Counted from the first letter of the stretch, positions 1 through 10,328 are shown. The stretch: DNA of 64,000 nt from Seohaeicola zhoushanensis (GCF_014656415.1 NZ_BNCJ01000002.1:214188-278187); one strand, 5' to 3'. Translations and numbers: made by a program. Notes: generated from the letters alone by a model not told the origin.

Positions 1-873
1 AACAACCCCCGCGCGCTCTTCGGCGAGCAGGTCAGCGCGGCGCAGTTCCTCAACCACCGCTACGGCACCCCGGTGATCGGCTGGCGGCACGAGATGGAAG
101 AGCTCTCGCTCGCCGACGCGCTCGATTTCTACCGCACCTATTACGCGCCCAACAACGCGATCCTGGTGGTCTCGGGCGACGTGCAGCCGGACGCGGTGAA
201 GACCCTCGCCGAGGAATATTACGGCAAGATCCCCGCCAACCCCGACCTGCCGCAGCGCTACCGCACGCAGGAGCCGCCGCAGACCGCCGCGCGCCGCCTG
301 ACCTACCGCGACGCCCGCGTGGCGCAGCCCTACATCAGCCGCTCCTACCTCGCGCCCGAACGCAACAGCGGCGACCAGAAGGAGGCCGCGGCGCTCTCGC
401 TGCTGGCCGAGCTGCTGGGCGGCGGCACCACCTCCTTCCTGACCGAAAAGCTGCAGTTCGACACTCAGACGGCGGTCTATTCCGGTGCCTTCTACAATGG
501 CACCACGCTCGACAAGACGACCTTCGACCTGGTCGTGGTGCCGGCCCCCGGCGTGACGCTGCAACAGGCCGAGGAGGCGATGGACAAGGCGATTGCCGAT
601 TTCATGCAGAAGGGCGTCGACGCCGAGATGCTCGACCGCATCAAGATGCAACTCCGCGCTTCGCAGGTTTATGAACGCGACAACGTCAGCAGCATCGGCA
701 ACCGCTATGGCCGCGCGCTGGCGGTGGGGCTGACGGTCGAGGACGTGCAGGCCTGGCCCGACGTGCTGCAATCGATCACCGCCGAGGACATCATGAAGGC
801 CGCGCAGGACGTGTTCCGCGACGAAAGCTCGGTCACCGGCTGGCTGATGCGCGATGGGGAGGTTACCCAATGA
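1..873 (+). CDS. M16 family zinc peptidase, first subunit (5' truncated)
   Basis: The frame is open from base 1, so the N-terminus lies outside the window; 290 residues remain. They cover the end of the first M16 half and the C-terminal half of a processing-peptidase-like protein, expected in the periplasm or membrane. The zinc motif HxxEH of this family would be in the missing part. The stop overlaps the start of the next M16 gene (ATGA), so the two are coupled. The segment equivalent to the R/Y pair of M16 partner subunits (TEKLQFDTQTAVYSG) is degenerate here and intact in the neighbour. This fits the known split in which one subunit holds zinc and the other the R/Y pair. Family assignment is strong; the substrate is unknown. 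Confidence 0.9.
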   Translation, partial: NNPRALFGEQVSAAQFLNHRYGTPVIGWRHEMEELSLADALDFYRTYYAPNNAILVVSGDVQPDAVKTLAEEYYGKIPANPDLPQRYRTQEPPQTAARRLTYRDARVAQPYISRSYLAPERNSGDQKEAAALSLLAELLGGGTTSFLTEKLQFDTQTAVYSGAFYNGTTLDKTTFDLVVVPAPGVTLQQAEEAMDKAIADFMQKGVDAEMLDRIKMQLRASQVYERDNVSSIGNRYGRALAVGLTVEDVQAWPDVLQSITAEDIMKAAQDVFRDESSVTGWLMRDGEVTQ

Positions 874-2186
874 TCCGTTTTGCACTGACCGTCGCGGCCT
901 TCCTCGTCGCGCTGCCGGCCTGGGCCGAGGTGAAGATCCAGGAAGTGACCTCGCCGGGCGGCATCAAGGCCTGGCTGGTCGAGGAACACTCGATCCCCTT
1001 CACCGCGCTCGAACTCGGCTTCCGGGGCGGCAATTCGCTCGATGCGCCGGGCAAGCGGGGCGCGACCTACCTGATGACGGCGTTGCTCGAGGAAGGCTCG
1101 GCCGAGCTCGACTCGCGCGGTTTCGCCCGCGCGCTCGAAGGGCTCGCGGCCTCGTTCAGCTACAGCTCAAACGACGATTCCGTCGATATCTCGGCCCGCT
1201 TCCTGACCGAGAACCGCGACGAGGCGGTGGCCCTGCTGCACCAGTCGATCCACGCGCCGCGCTTTGACCAGGACGCGGTAGACCGGGTGCGCGCGCAGGT
1301 GCTCTCGGGGCTGGCCTCCGACGCCAAGGACCCGCGCGACATCGCCGGCAATGCCTTCTCGGCCATGGCCTTCGGCACCCACCCCTATGGCAGCGACGGC
1401 AAGGGCACCATCGACTCGGTCACCGCGCTGACCCGCGACGACATGCTCGCCGCGCACAAGGCGGTTTTCGCGCGTGACCGGCTCTATGTCTCGGCCGTGG
1501 GCGACATCACCCCCGAGGAGCTGGGCAAACTCCTCGACACGCTGCTGGGCGACCTGCCCGCCACCGGCGCACCGCTGCCGCCCAAGGCAGATGTGACCAT
1601 CTCGGGCGGCGTCACCGTGATCGACTTCGACACGCCGCAATCGGTGGCGGTCTTCGGCCAGAAGGGGATCGACCGCGACGACAAGGACTTCTTCGCCGCC
1701 TATGTGGTGAACCAGATCCTCGGCGCCGGCGGCTTCGAATCCCGCCTGATGAACGAGGTGCGCGAAAAGCGTGGCCTGACCTATGGCGTCTACTCCTACC
1801 TCGCGCCCAAGGATCTCGCCTCGGTCTACATGGGCTCGGTCTCCTCGGGGAATGCCACCGTCGCCGAGGCGGTGCAGGTCATCAAGGACGAATGGGCCAA
1901 GATGGCGCAGGACGGCGTGACCGAGAAGGAACTGGCCGACGCCAAGACCTATCTCACCGGGGCCTATCCGCTGCGCTTCGACAGCAACGGCGACATCGCC
2001 GAGATCCTGCTGGGTATGCAGATGCAGAACCTGCCGATCGACTACATCGCCACCCGCAACGACATGGTGAACGCGGTGACGCTGGACGAGGCAAACCGCG
2101 TGGCGCGCGAGTTGCTCGACCCCGCCAACCTGCACTTCGTGGTGGTGGGCAGGCCCGACGGGCTGACCTCGACCGCGAGCAATTGA
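870..2186 (+). CDS. M16 family peptidase, non-zinc partner subunit
   Basis: 438 residues. A signal peptide (about residues 1-19, ending LPAWA) predicts export. At residues 64-76 the zinc-binding HxxEH is replaced by GATYLMTALLEEG, so this subunit should not bind zinc. The R/Y pair is present at R301 and Y305 (EKRGLTYGVYS). In paired M16 enzymes the R/Y subunit completes the active site of the zinc subunit, which fits its ATGA overlap with the upstream M16 gene. The pair probably forms a heterodimeric periplasmic peptidase; the physiological substrate cannot be read from the sequence. Confidence 0.92.
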   Translation: MIRFALTVAAFLVALPAWAEVKIQEVTSPGGIKAWLVEEHSIPFTALELGFRGGNSLDAPGKRGATYLMTALLEEGSAELDSRGFARALEGLAASFSYSSNDDSVDISARFLTENRDEAVALLHQSIHAPRFDQDAVDRVRAQVLSGLASDAKDPRDIAGNAFSAMAFGTHPYGSDGKGTIDSVTALTRDDMLAAHKAVFARDRLYVSAVGDITPEELGKLLDTLLGDLPATGAPLPPKADVTISGGVTVIDFDTPQSVAVFGQKGIDRDDKDFFAAYVVNQILGAGGFESRLMNEVREKRGLTYGVYSYLAPKDLASVYMGSVSSGNATVAEAVQVIKDEWAKMAQDGVTEKELADAKTYLTGAYPLRFDSNGDIAEILLGMQMQNLPIDYIATRNDMVNAVTLDEANRVARELLDPANLHFVVVGRPDGLTSTASN

Positions 2187-2213
2187 CGCGGGCGCGTAAT
2201 TTCCATTGCGGCA

Positions 2214-2242
2214 GATGCGCCGGGCGTTAGGCTCGGCGCATC
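2214..2242 (+). promoter_or_regulatory. Hairpin abutting the sulP start codon
   Basis: An 8-bp inverted repeat, GATGCGCC (2214-2221) and GGCGCATC (2235-2242), with a 13-base loop, ends one base before the ATG at 2243. No clear Shine-Dalgarno sequence is seen in front of that ATG. The stem could limit ribosome access or be a protein site. Function is inferred only. Confidence 0.35.
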
Positions 2243-3505
2243 ATGCGTCCCCAGATCCTAAGTACCCTCCCGGTCTATGACAGGCGGCTCTTCACGGCCG
2301 ACCTGCTGGCCGGCATCAGCGTCGCCATGGTGGCGCTGCCACTCAGCCTCGCCATCGCCATCGCCTCGGGCGCCGATCCCGGCACCGGGCTCATCACGGC
2401 CATCGTCGGCGGGCTGCTGATCTCGCTGCTCGGCGGCAGCAAGGTGCAGATCGGCGGGCCGACCGGGGCCTTCATCGTGGTGGTCTACGGCGTCATCGCC
2501 AAATACGGCTATGACGGGCTGGTGCTGGCCACGCTGATGGCCGGCATCATCCTGCTGCTGGCCGGCTGGCTGCGCGCCGGCGTGCTGATCGAATATGTCC
2601 CCGAACCGGTGGTCAGTGGCTTTACCATGGGCATCGCCGTCATCATCGCCACCAGCCAGATCAAGGACCTTTTCGGCATGTCCATGGCCCATGTGCCGGC
2701 GGACTTCCTCGAAAAACTCCCTGCGCTCTGGGAGGCGCGGGCCAGCCTCGGCCCGGTTTCGCTGCTTATCGGGCTGGCGACGATGGTGCTGATCGTTCTC
2801 TTCCGCCGCCTCGCCCCCAAGCTGCCGGGACTGATCGTCGCCGTCGGCCTGACCTCGGGCGCGGTGGCGCTGTTCGACCTGCCGGTCGACACCATCCAGT
2901 CGCGCTTTGGCGATCTGCCCTCAAGCCTGCCGATGCCCGCGCTGCCGGCGCTGAGCTACGAGCGGGTGGTTGAACTGCTGCCCTCGGCGCTGGTGATCGC
3001 CTTCCTGGCCGGGGTCGAGTCGCTGCTCTCCGCCATGGTGGCCGACCGCATGATCGGCGACCGCCACCGCCCCAATGCCGAGGTGATCGCCCAGGGCGCG
3101 GCCAATATCGGCTCGGCCCTGTTCGGCGGGTTGCCGGCCACCGGGGCCATCGCGCGCACCGCGACCAACGTGCGCGCCGGTGGGCGCACCCCGGTGGCGG
3201 GCATCGTTCACGCGCTGACCGTGCTGCTGGTGATGCTGCTGGCCGCGCCGCTGGCGGGCTATCTGGCGATGCCGGCGCTGGCCGGGCTGCTGATCCTCAC
3301 CGCCTGGAACATGAGCGAGCCGCACAAGTGGAAGGGCTACATGGCCGCGCGCCGCTCGGACCGGCTGCTGATCGTGATGACACTGCTGCTGACGGTGGTG
3401 GCCGACCTCACCGTCGCCATTTCGGTCGGGGTGGCCGTGGGCCTCGCCCTGCGGCTTCGCCGCCGCCATGTGCCGCCCTCGGACTGGCAGACGCCCGAAC
3501 GCTGA
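2243..3505 (+). CDS. SulP family inorganic anion transporter lacking a STAS domain
   Basis: 420 residues, strongly hydrophobic throughout, with the SulP N-terminal signature (LLAGISVAMVALPLSLAIAI) and the conserved GGPTGAF segment of the anion-binding core. SulP proteins move sulfate, bicarbonate or other anions across the inner membrane. Most bacterial members have about 500-600 residues with a cytoplasmic STAS domain; this one stops shortly after the last membrane segment (ending SDWQTPER). A bicarbonate role would fit the carbonic anhydrase gene 4 kb away, but that is speculative. Separate from the M16 genes by a 56-bp gap. Confidence 0.88.
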   Translation: MRPQILSTLPVYDRRLFTADLLAGISVAMVALPLSLAIAIASGADPGTGLITAIVGGLLISLLGGSKVQIGGPTGAFIVVVYGVIAKYGYDGLVLATLMAGIILLLAGWLRAGVLIEYVPEPVVSGFTMGIAVIIATSQIKDLFGMSMAHVPADFLEKLPALWEARASLGPVSLLIGLATMVLIVLFRRLAPKLPGLIVAVGLTSGAVALFDLPVDTIQSRFGDLPSSLPMPALPALSYERVVELLPSALVIAFLAGVESLLSAMVADRMIGDRHRPNAEVIAQGAANIGSALFGGLPATGAIARTATNVRAGGRTPVAGIVHALTVLLVMLLAAPLAGYLAMPALAGLLILTAWNMSEPHKWKGYMAARRSDRLLIVMTLLLTVVADLTVAISVGVAVGLALRLRRRHVPPSDWQTPER

Positions 3506-3526
3506 GCCGGTCTTGTGAAGACCGGC
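3506..3526 (+). terminator. Stem-loop directly after sulP
   Basis: A perfect 9-bp stem, GCCGGTCTT and AAGACCGGC, with a 3-base loop (GTG), begins at the base after the sulP stop codon. No T-run follows, so it may be a 3'-end stabiliser or a factor-dependent terminator rather than a classical intrinsic terminator. Confidence 0.5.
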
Positions 3527-3550
3527 CGCGCCGGGTAAGTCCATGCCCCC

Positions 3551-4348
3551 ATGAGCGACCCGATTGCCCCGCTGATCGAAAACCTCCACGCGCAGGGCCG
3601 CCTGCGCGTCTGGTCGCTGGTCATCACCGCCTTTGGCGACCTGTTCCAGCATCGCGGCGGCGCGGTCTCCTCGGGGCGGCTTGGCCGCCTGCTGGGCCGC
3701 GTCGGGGTCGAGCAGGGCACCATGCGCACCGCCATGTCGCGCCTTGGCCAGGACGGCTGGGTCAGCAGCGAGCGGCGCGGGCGGCTCAGCCTCTACCGCC
3801 TCAGCCAGGAGGGGCTCGACACCTTTGCCCCCGCCACCGCCCGCATCTATGCCGCCCCGCGTCGCGCCCCGGTCGCCGAATGGGCGCTGGCCGCCACGCT
3901 GACCGGCGGCGCACCCGAGTTGCGGCTGACCCCCGCCGACGAGGCCGGCCCCGCCGACCTGCTGGTGACCGGCCAACTCGCCCGGCTCTCGGACGCCTGG
4001 CGCGCCACGCTGCTGCCCGAGGCGCATCGCGCCGCGCTCGACGGGCTGGCGTGCGACCTGCGCGCGCTGCACACTACGGTGATCAGCGACCCGCTCGACG
4101 CCGCCGCCGCGCGGATGCTGCTGATCCACCGTTGGCGCCGCATCGTGCTGCGCTACGCCGACCTGCCGCCCGAGCTGATGCCCGCCGACACGCCGCTGGC
4201 CGAGCCGCGCCGCCAGGTGGCCGAGACCTATGCCCGCATCGCGCCGCTGGCCGAGACCTGGCTCGATACCGCCGAGGACGACCCCGACCGCCTGCCGCAG
4301 GCGGACGGCCGTTTCGCGCTACGCTTCCGGGGCCCGCAACAGGCTTGA
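3551..4348 (+). CDS. PaaX-family transcriptional regulator
   Basis: 265 residues. The N-terminal winged helix-turn-helix (about residues 20-95; ...VEQGTMRTAMSRLGQDGWV...) is followed by the PaaX-type middle and C-terminal domains, matching the family length. In enteric bacteria PaaX is a repressor of phenylacetate degradation that responds to phenylacetyl-CoA. No paa genes are in this window, so the target is unknown; the hpa aromatic operon starts 9.6 kb away and has its own MarR regulator. The ATG at 3551 begins MSDPIAPLIENL. Stands alone after the sulP stem-loop. Confidence 0.85.
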   Translation: MSDPIAPLIENLHAQGRLRVWSLVITAFGDLFQHRGGAVSSGRLGRLLGRVGVEQGTMRTAMSRLGQDGWVSSERRGRLSLYRLSQEGLDTFAPATARIYAAPRRAPVAEWALAATLTGGAPELRLTPADEAGPADLLVTGQLARLSDAWRATLLPEAHRAALDGLACDLRALHTTVISDPLDAAAARMLLIHRWRRIVLRYADLPPELMPADTPLAEPRRQVAETYARIAPLAETWLDTAEDDPDRLPQADGRFALRFRGPQQA

Positions 4349-4379
4349 TTTGCGCGGCGTTTGGCGCAAGTCTTGTGTC

Positions 4380-4718
4380 ATGACGATCCAGCCGCCCTAT
4401 CCGTTCCCGAACATGCAGGAACAGGTCGCCTTCGACCGCCGCGAGATGCAGGAAATCCTGACGCTCTACGGCCGGATGGTCGCCGCCGGCGAATGGCGCG
4501 ACTACGGCATTTCCTGCCTGCGCGAGATGGCGGTTTTCTCGGTCTTCCGCCGCACCGCCGAGAACCCGCTCTACCGGATCGAGAAGCATCCCCGCCTGCG
4601 TGGCCGGCAGGGAATGTATTCGGTCGTCGGCATGGACGGGCGCATCCTCAAGCGCGGACACGACCTGCGCACGGTGCTCCGCGTGCTCGAACGCAAGCTG
4701 ATCCGCGCGGTCGAATAG
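4380..4718 (+). CDS. DUF2794 family protein
   Basis: 112 residues starting at the ATG at 4380. The frame stays open upstream inside the paaX-like gene, but that part is not protein-like. The core (YGRMVAAGEWRDYGI..., FSVFRRTAENPLYRIEK..., ILKRGHDLRTVLRVLE) matches DUF2794, a small alphaproteobacterial family of unknown function. No signal peptide or membrane segment. Tail-to-tail with the NlpC/P60 gene, 2 bp apart. Confidence 0.88.
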   Translation: MTIQPPYPFPNMQEQVAFDRREMQEILTLYGRMVAAGEWRDYGISCLREMAVFSVFRRTAENPLYRIEKHPRLRGRQGMYSVVGMDGRILKRGHDLRTVLRVLERKLIRAVE

Positions 4719-4720
4719 GC

Positions 4721-5532
4721 CTATCGCCGCCGGTGCGCGATGGGCGGGCCCATCCGCGCCAGACCCTCGGCAATCGGTTCCTCGACCACCGCCATGTAAT
4801 GCGCATTGGCGTGCAGGATGGTCTCGGGCCCCGACACAGTAACCACATGGCCCGGCCAGAACAGCAGGTCGCCGCGCGCATAGGGCGTGCCCGCCGGCAT
4901 CTCGGTGCCCAGCCGCACGCGCTGCTGGTCGCTGTCGCCGGGGCAGGGCAGGCCGCAAGCGCGCAGGCTGGCCTGCACCAGCCCCGAACAGTCGATCCCG
5001 AAAGCCGAGTTGCCGCCCCAGAGGTAGGGCGTGCCAAGCAGCAGCCGCGCGGCCTCGACCGGGTCGGTCGCGGGGCTGTCGAGCGGCGCGAGATGGCTGG
5101 CGGGGATATACCGCTCTTCGTCGGTGACCAGGAACCGCCCCTCGCTGCCGATCACGCAGAGCCGGCTGTTCAGGCTCAGGCTCGTCGGCGCAGGCGTCTT
5201 GATATCGGGCGTGGCGAAGGCCAGCGTCATCCGCACCGCGACCCGGTGCGTCGCTGCCGGCCCGTCGTCGAGCGATTTGGTCGCCACCCAGCCGACAAAG
5301 CCGCTCAACTCGGCCCGGCCGAAGCTGTAGCCGTTCTTGCGGTCGATCTCGAGAAAGGGCTCGCCCATCAGAAGCTGCCGGTCCAGCCGCCCCGGACCGG
5401 CCGCGCGCAGCACGTCGGCGACCGGGTGGCAGATGCGGCGCGTTCGGCCGGGAACATAGCTCTCGGCTTCGACCTTGCCGCGCAGCGATTCATGCGCAAC
5501 CCGGCCGCTGAACAGCATTTCGCGGGCGTCGC

Positions 5533-5536
<4 letters not shown>
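4721..5536 (-). CDS. NlpC/P60 family cell-wall peptidase with SH3-like N-terminus
   Basis: 271 residues. The N-terminal ~150 residues look like one or two SH3b-type domains and the C-terminal ~115 form an NlpC/P60 papain-like fold. Probable catalytic residues are C183 (IDCSGLVQ), H230 (WPGHVV) and H242 (ILHANAH). Such enzymes cut gamma-D-Glu-diamino acid bonds in peptidoglycan peptides. No convincing signal peptide is visible. The start overlaps the stop of the upstream aminopeptidase gene by 4 bp, so the two are probably co-transcribed; a joint role in peptide turnover is an inference. Confidence 0.88.
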
Positions 5537-6915
<1,379 letters not shown>

Positions 6916-6993
6916 GTGGGGCCTCTTGCGTCGGAACGGTCGGCGCGCAGCCTACGCCCCATGGCGGGGGCTGCAAGGGGCGTTTATGTCATA

Positions 6994-7377
6994 TCAGATA
7001 GAGATATCCTGCAAGTCCCAGACCGCGGTCAGCGAGCGGTCGCCGATCCGCATCAGCCGGAACAGCGTCGCCCCCACGGCGATCCGGTCGCCACTGTCGA
7101 TCGACAGCGTCACGTCCCGCGCCACCCGCGCCAGCGTCGTCATGCCCACTTGGTCCGAGATCGCGATCAGCGAGCGCGCGCTCTTGCGCAGGTCGGCCAG
7201 GTCCTGTTCCCGCCACAGCCGCTCGCAATGGGCCAGCCGCACCGCCAGCTCCTCGATGGCGCGGCAGACCACGTCCTCGGCGCCGGCCTCGCCCATCTGC
7301 AGGTAGAGCGCGTGCAGCCGGTCCTGATCCAGCCGCACGCTCTCGATTTGAACAAGGTCCATCACTTCGGCCACCAC
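6994..7377 (-). CDS. Hypothetical protein, predicted helical (127 aa)
   Basis: 127 residues, acidic and predicted mostly helical, without signal peptide or membrane segment. The pattern (RLAHCERLWREQDLADLRKSARSLIAISDQVGM) resembles histidine-phosphotransfer-like bundles, but no clear phospho-accepting His motif stands out. Same strand as the aminopeptidase gene, 78 bp upstream of it. I do not recognise the family with certainty. Confidence 0.65.
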   Translation of the reverse strand: MVAEVMDLVQIESVRLDQDRLHALYLQMGEAGAEDVVCRAIEELAVRLAHCERLWREQDLADLRKSARSLIAISDQVGMTTLARVARDVTLSIDSGDRIAVGATLFRLMRIGDRSLTAVWDLQDISI

Positions 7378-7529
7378 GCACCCCTAAGCTCTTTCCCGCC
7401 CCCACGGCAGGCGCCGACCATGCGCCTGCGATCTTTGCAAAAGGTTTAGGCGCCGTGCTTTATTCCCTTAAATTCGGTAACAATCCGCGCTATCTGACCC
7501 CGGAAGCAATCCGCGCAAGGAGAGTTGAT

Positions 7530-8180
7530 GTGAGTACCGCCCGCCCCCTGCCACAGTATCTGGTGCAGCGTTACCACGGCTGGAAGGCCACCACCTACAA
7601 GGAGAACCAGGCCTGGTACCGCCGACTCGTCTCGGGCGGACAGCATCCGCGCGCGATGGTGATCTCCTGCTGCGACAGCCGTGTGCATGTCACCTCGATC
7701 TTCGGGGCCGACCAGGGCGAGTTCTTCATCCACCGCAACATCGCCAACCTGGTGCCCCCCTACGAACCCGATGGCGACCATCACGGCACCTCGGCCGCGG
7801 TGGAATACGCGGTGACCGTGCTCGGCGTCGCGCATCTCATCGTGCTCGGCCACTCGCAATGCGGCGGCGTGCAGGGCTGCCTCGACATGTGCCAGGGCAA
7901 GGCCCCGCAGCTCGAGGTCAAGGAGAGCTTCGTCGGCCGCTGGATGGACATCCTCAAGCCGAAGTTCGAGCTGGTGAAGGACATCGAGGACGGCGCCCAG
8001 CAGATCCGCACGCTGGAGCAGTTCGCGGTGGTCGCCTCGCTCGAGAACCTGATGACCTTCCCCTTCGTCAAGCAGGCGGTGGACGAGGGCCAGCTCACCC
8101 TGCACGGCCTCTGGACCGATATCGGCGAGGGCGGCCTGGCCTGGTACGAAGGCGACACCGGCAAGTTCATCCCGGTCTGA
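7530..8180 (+). CDS. Beta-carbonic anhydrase
   Basis: 216 residues. Zinc ligands C47, H108 and C111 and the D49/R51 dyad are all present (CCDSR at 47-51, HSQCGG at 108-113). The enzyme interconverts CO2 and bicarbonate in the cytoplasm. I chose the GTG at 7530 because AAGGAG lies at 7517-7522 with a 7-base spacer; the frame is open further upstream (to 7455) but that part is not conserved-looking. Monocistronic, ending in a strong stem-loop. It could supply bicarbonate for carbamoyl phosphate synthesis, or handle CO2 from urease. Confidence 0.95.
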   Translation: MSTARPLPQYLVQRYHGWKATTYKENQAWYRRLVSGGQHPRAMVISCCDSRVHVTSIFGADQGEFFIHRNIANLVPPYEPDGDHHGTSAAVEYAVTVLGVAHLIVLGHSQCGGVQGCLDMCQGKAPQLEVKESFVGRWMDILKPKFELVKDIEDGAQQIRTLEQFAVVASLENLMTFPFVKQAVDEGQLTLHGLWTDIGEGGLAWYEGDTGKFIPV

Positions 8181-8189
8181 CCGCGCGCG

Positions 8190-8209
8190 GGGGCGCGGCT
8201 GCGCGCCCC
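8190..8209. terminator. Stem-loop between convergent genes
   Basis: An 8-bp GC stem, GGGGCGCG (8190-8197) and CGCGCCCC (8202-8209), with loop GCTG sits exactly between the carbonic anhydrase stop and the DUF4139 stop. It could serve both strands. No T-tract follows. Confidence 0.5.
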
Positions 8210-9825
8210 TATTGCAGCACCTTGCCCTCGGGCCAGCTCAGCTTCTGGCGCAGGGTGATCCGCTTCTCCTCGCCGGGCCCGATGCTCAGCTCCCAGGCCA
8301 GCACGCCGCGCTTGTCCTGCCAGTCGGTCACATCCGGGCGCGGGTCGGCCTGCCAGGTGATCTCCAGTTCCTCCTGCGTCGCATAGGGCACCTGGTCGAG
8401 CACCGTCACCTCCCAGGCTTCGCCGGTCAGGTTGCGCAGGGTCAGCCGCGCCGTCTCGCCCTGTTCGTTCGAGCGGCTGATGAAGCCGCGGTTGCCCTCG
8501 TTCTCGTCCTCGACCACGCGGTCCAGCAGCAACCCCTTCACCGGGCCGAAGAACAGGTCTGCCTTGTCATTGGCGGCAATCGCTTCCGTGGCGGTCGAGC
8601 CGACATAGCTGCCATCGACATAGAGCGCCGACTGGACCGAGGGCAGGATCTCCTCGCCGCTGCTGTTCACCACATGGGCACCGAGGAAGGCGCTGCTCTC
8701 GCCGTATCCCGCCACCGCGCGGGCGAATATCTTCGCCTCCAGCTCCAATGTGTCGAGCTTCAGCCGCACCGAGTCGGCGTCCGTCGTCACGGTCACCGGC
8801 TCGGGATAGCGGTAGGTGGCGACATGGCCGCTCAGGTCCAGCATCGCCTTCTGCTGCGCCACGACCACCGGCTCGGCCATCGGCGCCGCCGCCAGCCGCG
8901 CCCCGGCGGTGGCATCGCGATAGACCACCGGGTCCTCGATCCGCCGCAGCCGCGGGTAGATCTCGCGCGGCTCCATCTGGCTTGCGGGCTCGGCGGTCGA
9001 CAGCACCAGCGCCACCTCGCGCCAGCTCTCGCCGGTGTGCTGGCCGACATGGGCGCCCCGCTCGATCGCCAGCCGCCCCGCCTTGCGGTCGAGCCGCAGG
9101 TCATGGACCGGCACCCAGAAGGCATCCTGCGTGTAATAGCTCAGCGTCAGCGCCCCCTCGGTCGCCGCCGCCGCCTCGACCTCCAGCGCGAGATAGGCCC
9201 GCGCGCCGCTCTCGGGCGTCACCGCCGCCAGCGCCTGTCTGGCATCGGCAAGCTGGTCCTCCAGGTCGGCCAGCCCGCGCTCGGTGCGCCGGGCGTCGAT
9301 CTCGCCCAGCTGCGCCGCCCGCGCCGCGTCCAGCGCCTCGTCGCCGATCATCTGCGACAGCGCCCGCAGCGCATCGATCCCGGCGGTCGCCATGCCTTCA
9401 GCCTTGCCGAGATCGCCGAGGAACTGCCTGCGCACCTCCGCCGCCCCGACAGCCAGGCGCGCGGCGGCCGCGCGGTCGCGCACCCCTTCGATCTGCCGCT
9501 CCAGCGCCTCGACGCGCGCCTCGGCGGCTTGCACCTCCGGCCGCTTGCGCCGGTCGCGCGGCGGCGTGAAATCCGAGCGCATGGTCAGCGGGCCCGCCAC
9601 CACGCCCTCCGCCTCGATGCGGATACTTTCGAAATCGGTCGAGGCCGGCAGATCCTGCAGGATCAGCCGGTGCTTGCCCGGTGGCACCGAGAAGGGCACC
9701 CGCCGCACGATCTCGGCCCCCGCGGTGTAGACGGTCGCGCCGGTGACCGGGCTCGCCAGAACGATGTCCTCGGCCAGCGCCTGAGAGCCGATCAGCAAGG
9801 CGACGAGGGGAAGAAGAACGCGCAT
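8209..9825 (-). CDS. DUF4139 (mucoidy-inhibitor MuiA-like) exported protein
   Basis: 538 residues from the ATG at 9825. Signal peptide at about residues 1-20 (MRVLLPLVALLIGSQALA), an N-terminal DUF4140-like beta region, a coiled-coil stretch at about residues 95-210 rich in R/E/A, then the large DUF4139 beta-rich domain. MuiA-type proteins are exported proteins of uncertain function. An in-frame extension of 27 residues upstream is rejected because the signal peptide starts at 9825. Downstream of a 71-aa gene on the same strand. Confidence 0.88.
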   Translation of the reverse strand: MRVLLPLVALLIGSQALAEDIVLASPVTGATVYTAGAEIVRRVPFSVPPGKHRLILQDLPASTDFESIRIEAEGVVAGPLTMRSDFTPPRDRRKRPEVQAAEARVEALERQIEGVRDRAAAARLAVGAAEVRRQFLGDLGKAEGMATAGIDALRALSQMIGDEALDAARAAQLGEIDARRTERGLADLEDQLADARQALAAVTPESGARAYLALEVEAAAATEGALTLSYYTQDAFWVPVHDLRLDRKAGRLAIERGAHVGQHTGESWREVALVLSTAEPASQMEPREIYPRLRRIEDPVVYRDATAGARLAAAPMAEPVVVAQQKAMLDLSGHVATYRYPEPVTVTTDADSVRLKLDTLELEAKIFARAVAGYGESSAFLGAHVVNSSGEEILPSVQSALYVDGSYVGSTATEAIAANDKADLFFGPVKGLLLDRVVEDENEGNRGFISRSNEQGETARLTLRNLTGEAWEVTVLDQVPYATQEELEITWQADPRPDVTDWQDKRGVLAWELSIGPGEEKRITLRQKLSWPEGKVLQ

Positions 9826-9889
9826 GACGAATACCTCGGGCAGCAATGCCCTCAGCCTCTGCCAAGGCCGCGCGCAAATCAAGCCGGGG

Positions 9890-10105
9890 CTACCTCTGCG
9901 TGCCACCCTGCTTACCCTCGCGGATGGCCCAGGCGTCGAACCCGGTGATCGCCTTCAGGTCGAACTCGAACCCCGCATCGGTCTTCGAAATCTCGCCCAG
10001 CATGAACTCGCGCAGCACCGCGCCCGGCGTCTCGCGCCGCTCGGCGCACATCAGCCAGAACCGCTGGGCAAGATAGGCGGGACAGTTGAAATGCAGCTCT
10101 TCCAT
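9890..10105 (-). CDS. Hypothetical small cytoplasmic protein (71 aa)
   Basis: 71 residues starting MEELHFNCPAYL. The central part (RRETPGAVLREFMLGEI) reads like a short two-helix or ribbon-helix-type unit, but I cannot name the family. No membrane segment. It sits between asd and the DUF4139 gene on the same strand, 64 bp before the latter's start. Codon use looks like real coding sequence. Confidence 0.6.
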   Translation of the reverse strand: MEELHFNCPAYLAQRFWLMCAERRETPGAVLREFMLGEISKTDAGFEFDLKAITGFDAWAIREGKQGGTQR

Positions 10106-10189
10106 GCGCGCTCCTGGCCGGGAATCGGTGGCCAGTCAGCATATGCCGCAAAGGCGTTAAGGCCGACCTAACCGCGCCCCGCCTGCTGC

Positions 10190-10252
10190 TTCTCTTCTTT
10201 GAAAATATCTCCGGGGGAGTCGCGCCGCAGGCGCGGCGGGGGCAGCGCCCCC
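10190..10252 (+). repeat. Dispersed repeat, copy A
   Basis: It begins with a pyrimidine run (TTCTCTTCTTT at 10190-10200), then AAATATCTCCGGGGG (10203-10217), then two GC hairpins: CGCGCC-GCA-GGCGCG (10221-10235) and GGGGGC-AGC-GCCCCC (10238-10252). The same architecture occurs at about 18083-18133 (reverse strand) and at 63939 to the window end. It lies in the 232-bp gap downstream of asd. Confidence 0.75.
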
Positions 10253-10295
10253 ATGCGCGGCCCGCCCCAGGGGCCGCGACCTCTCCGGTCATTAC

Positions 10296-10328
10296 AAAGA
10301 AAACCCCTCCCCCCGTCCGGGAGGAGGG
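10296..10328 (-). terminator. Intrinsic terminator of asd
   Basis: Read on the minus strand, a GC-rich imperfect stem (CCCTCCTCCC pairing with GGGGGGAGGG around loop GGAC, one mismatch) is followed by GTTTTCTTTG. It starts 10 bases after the asd stop. This is the clearest classical terminator in the window. Confidence 0.75.
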
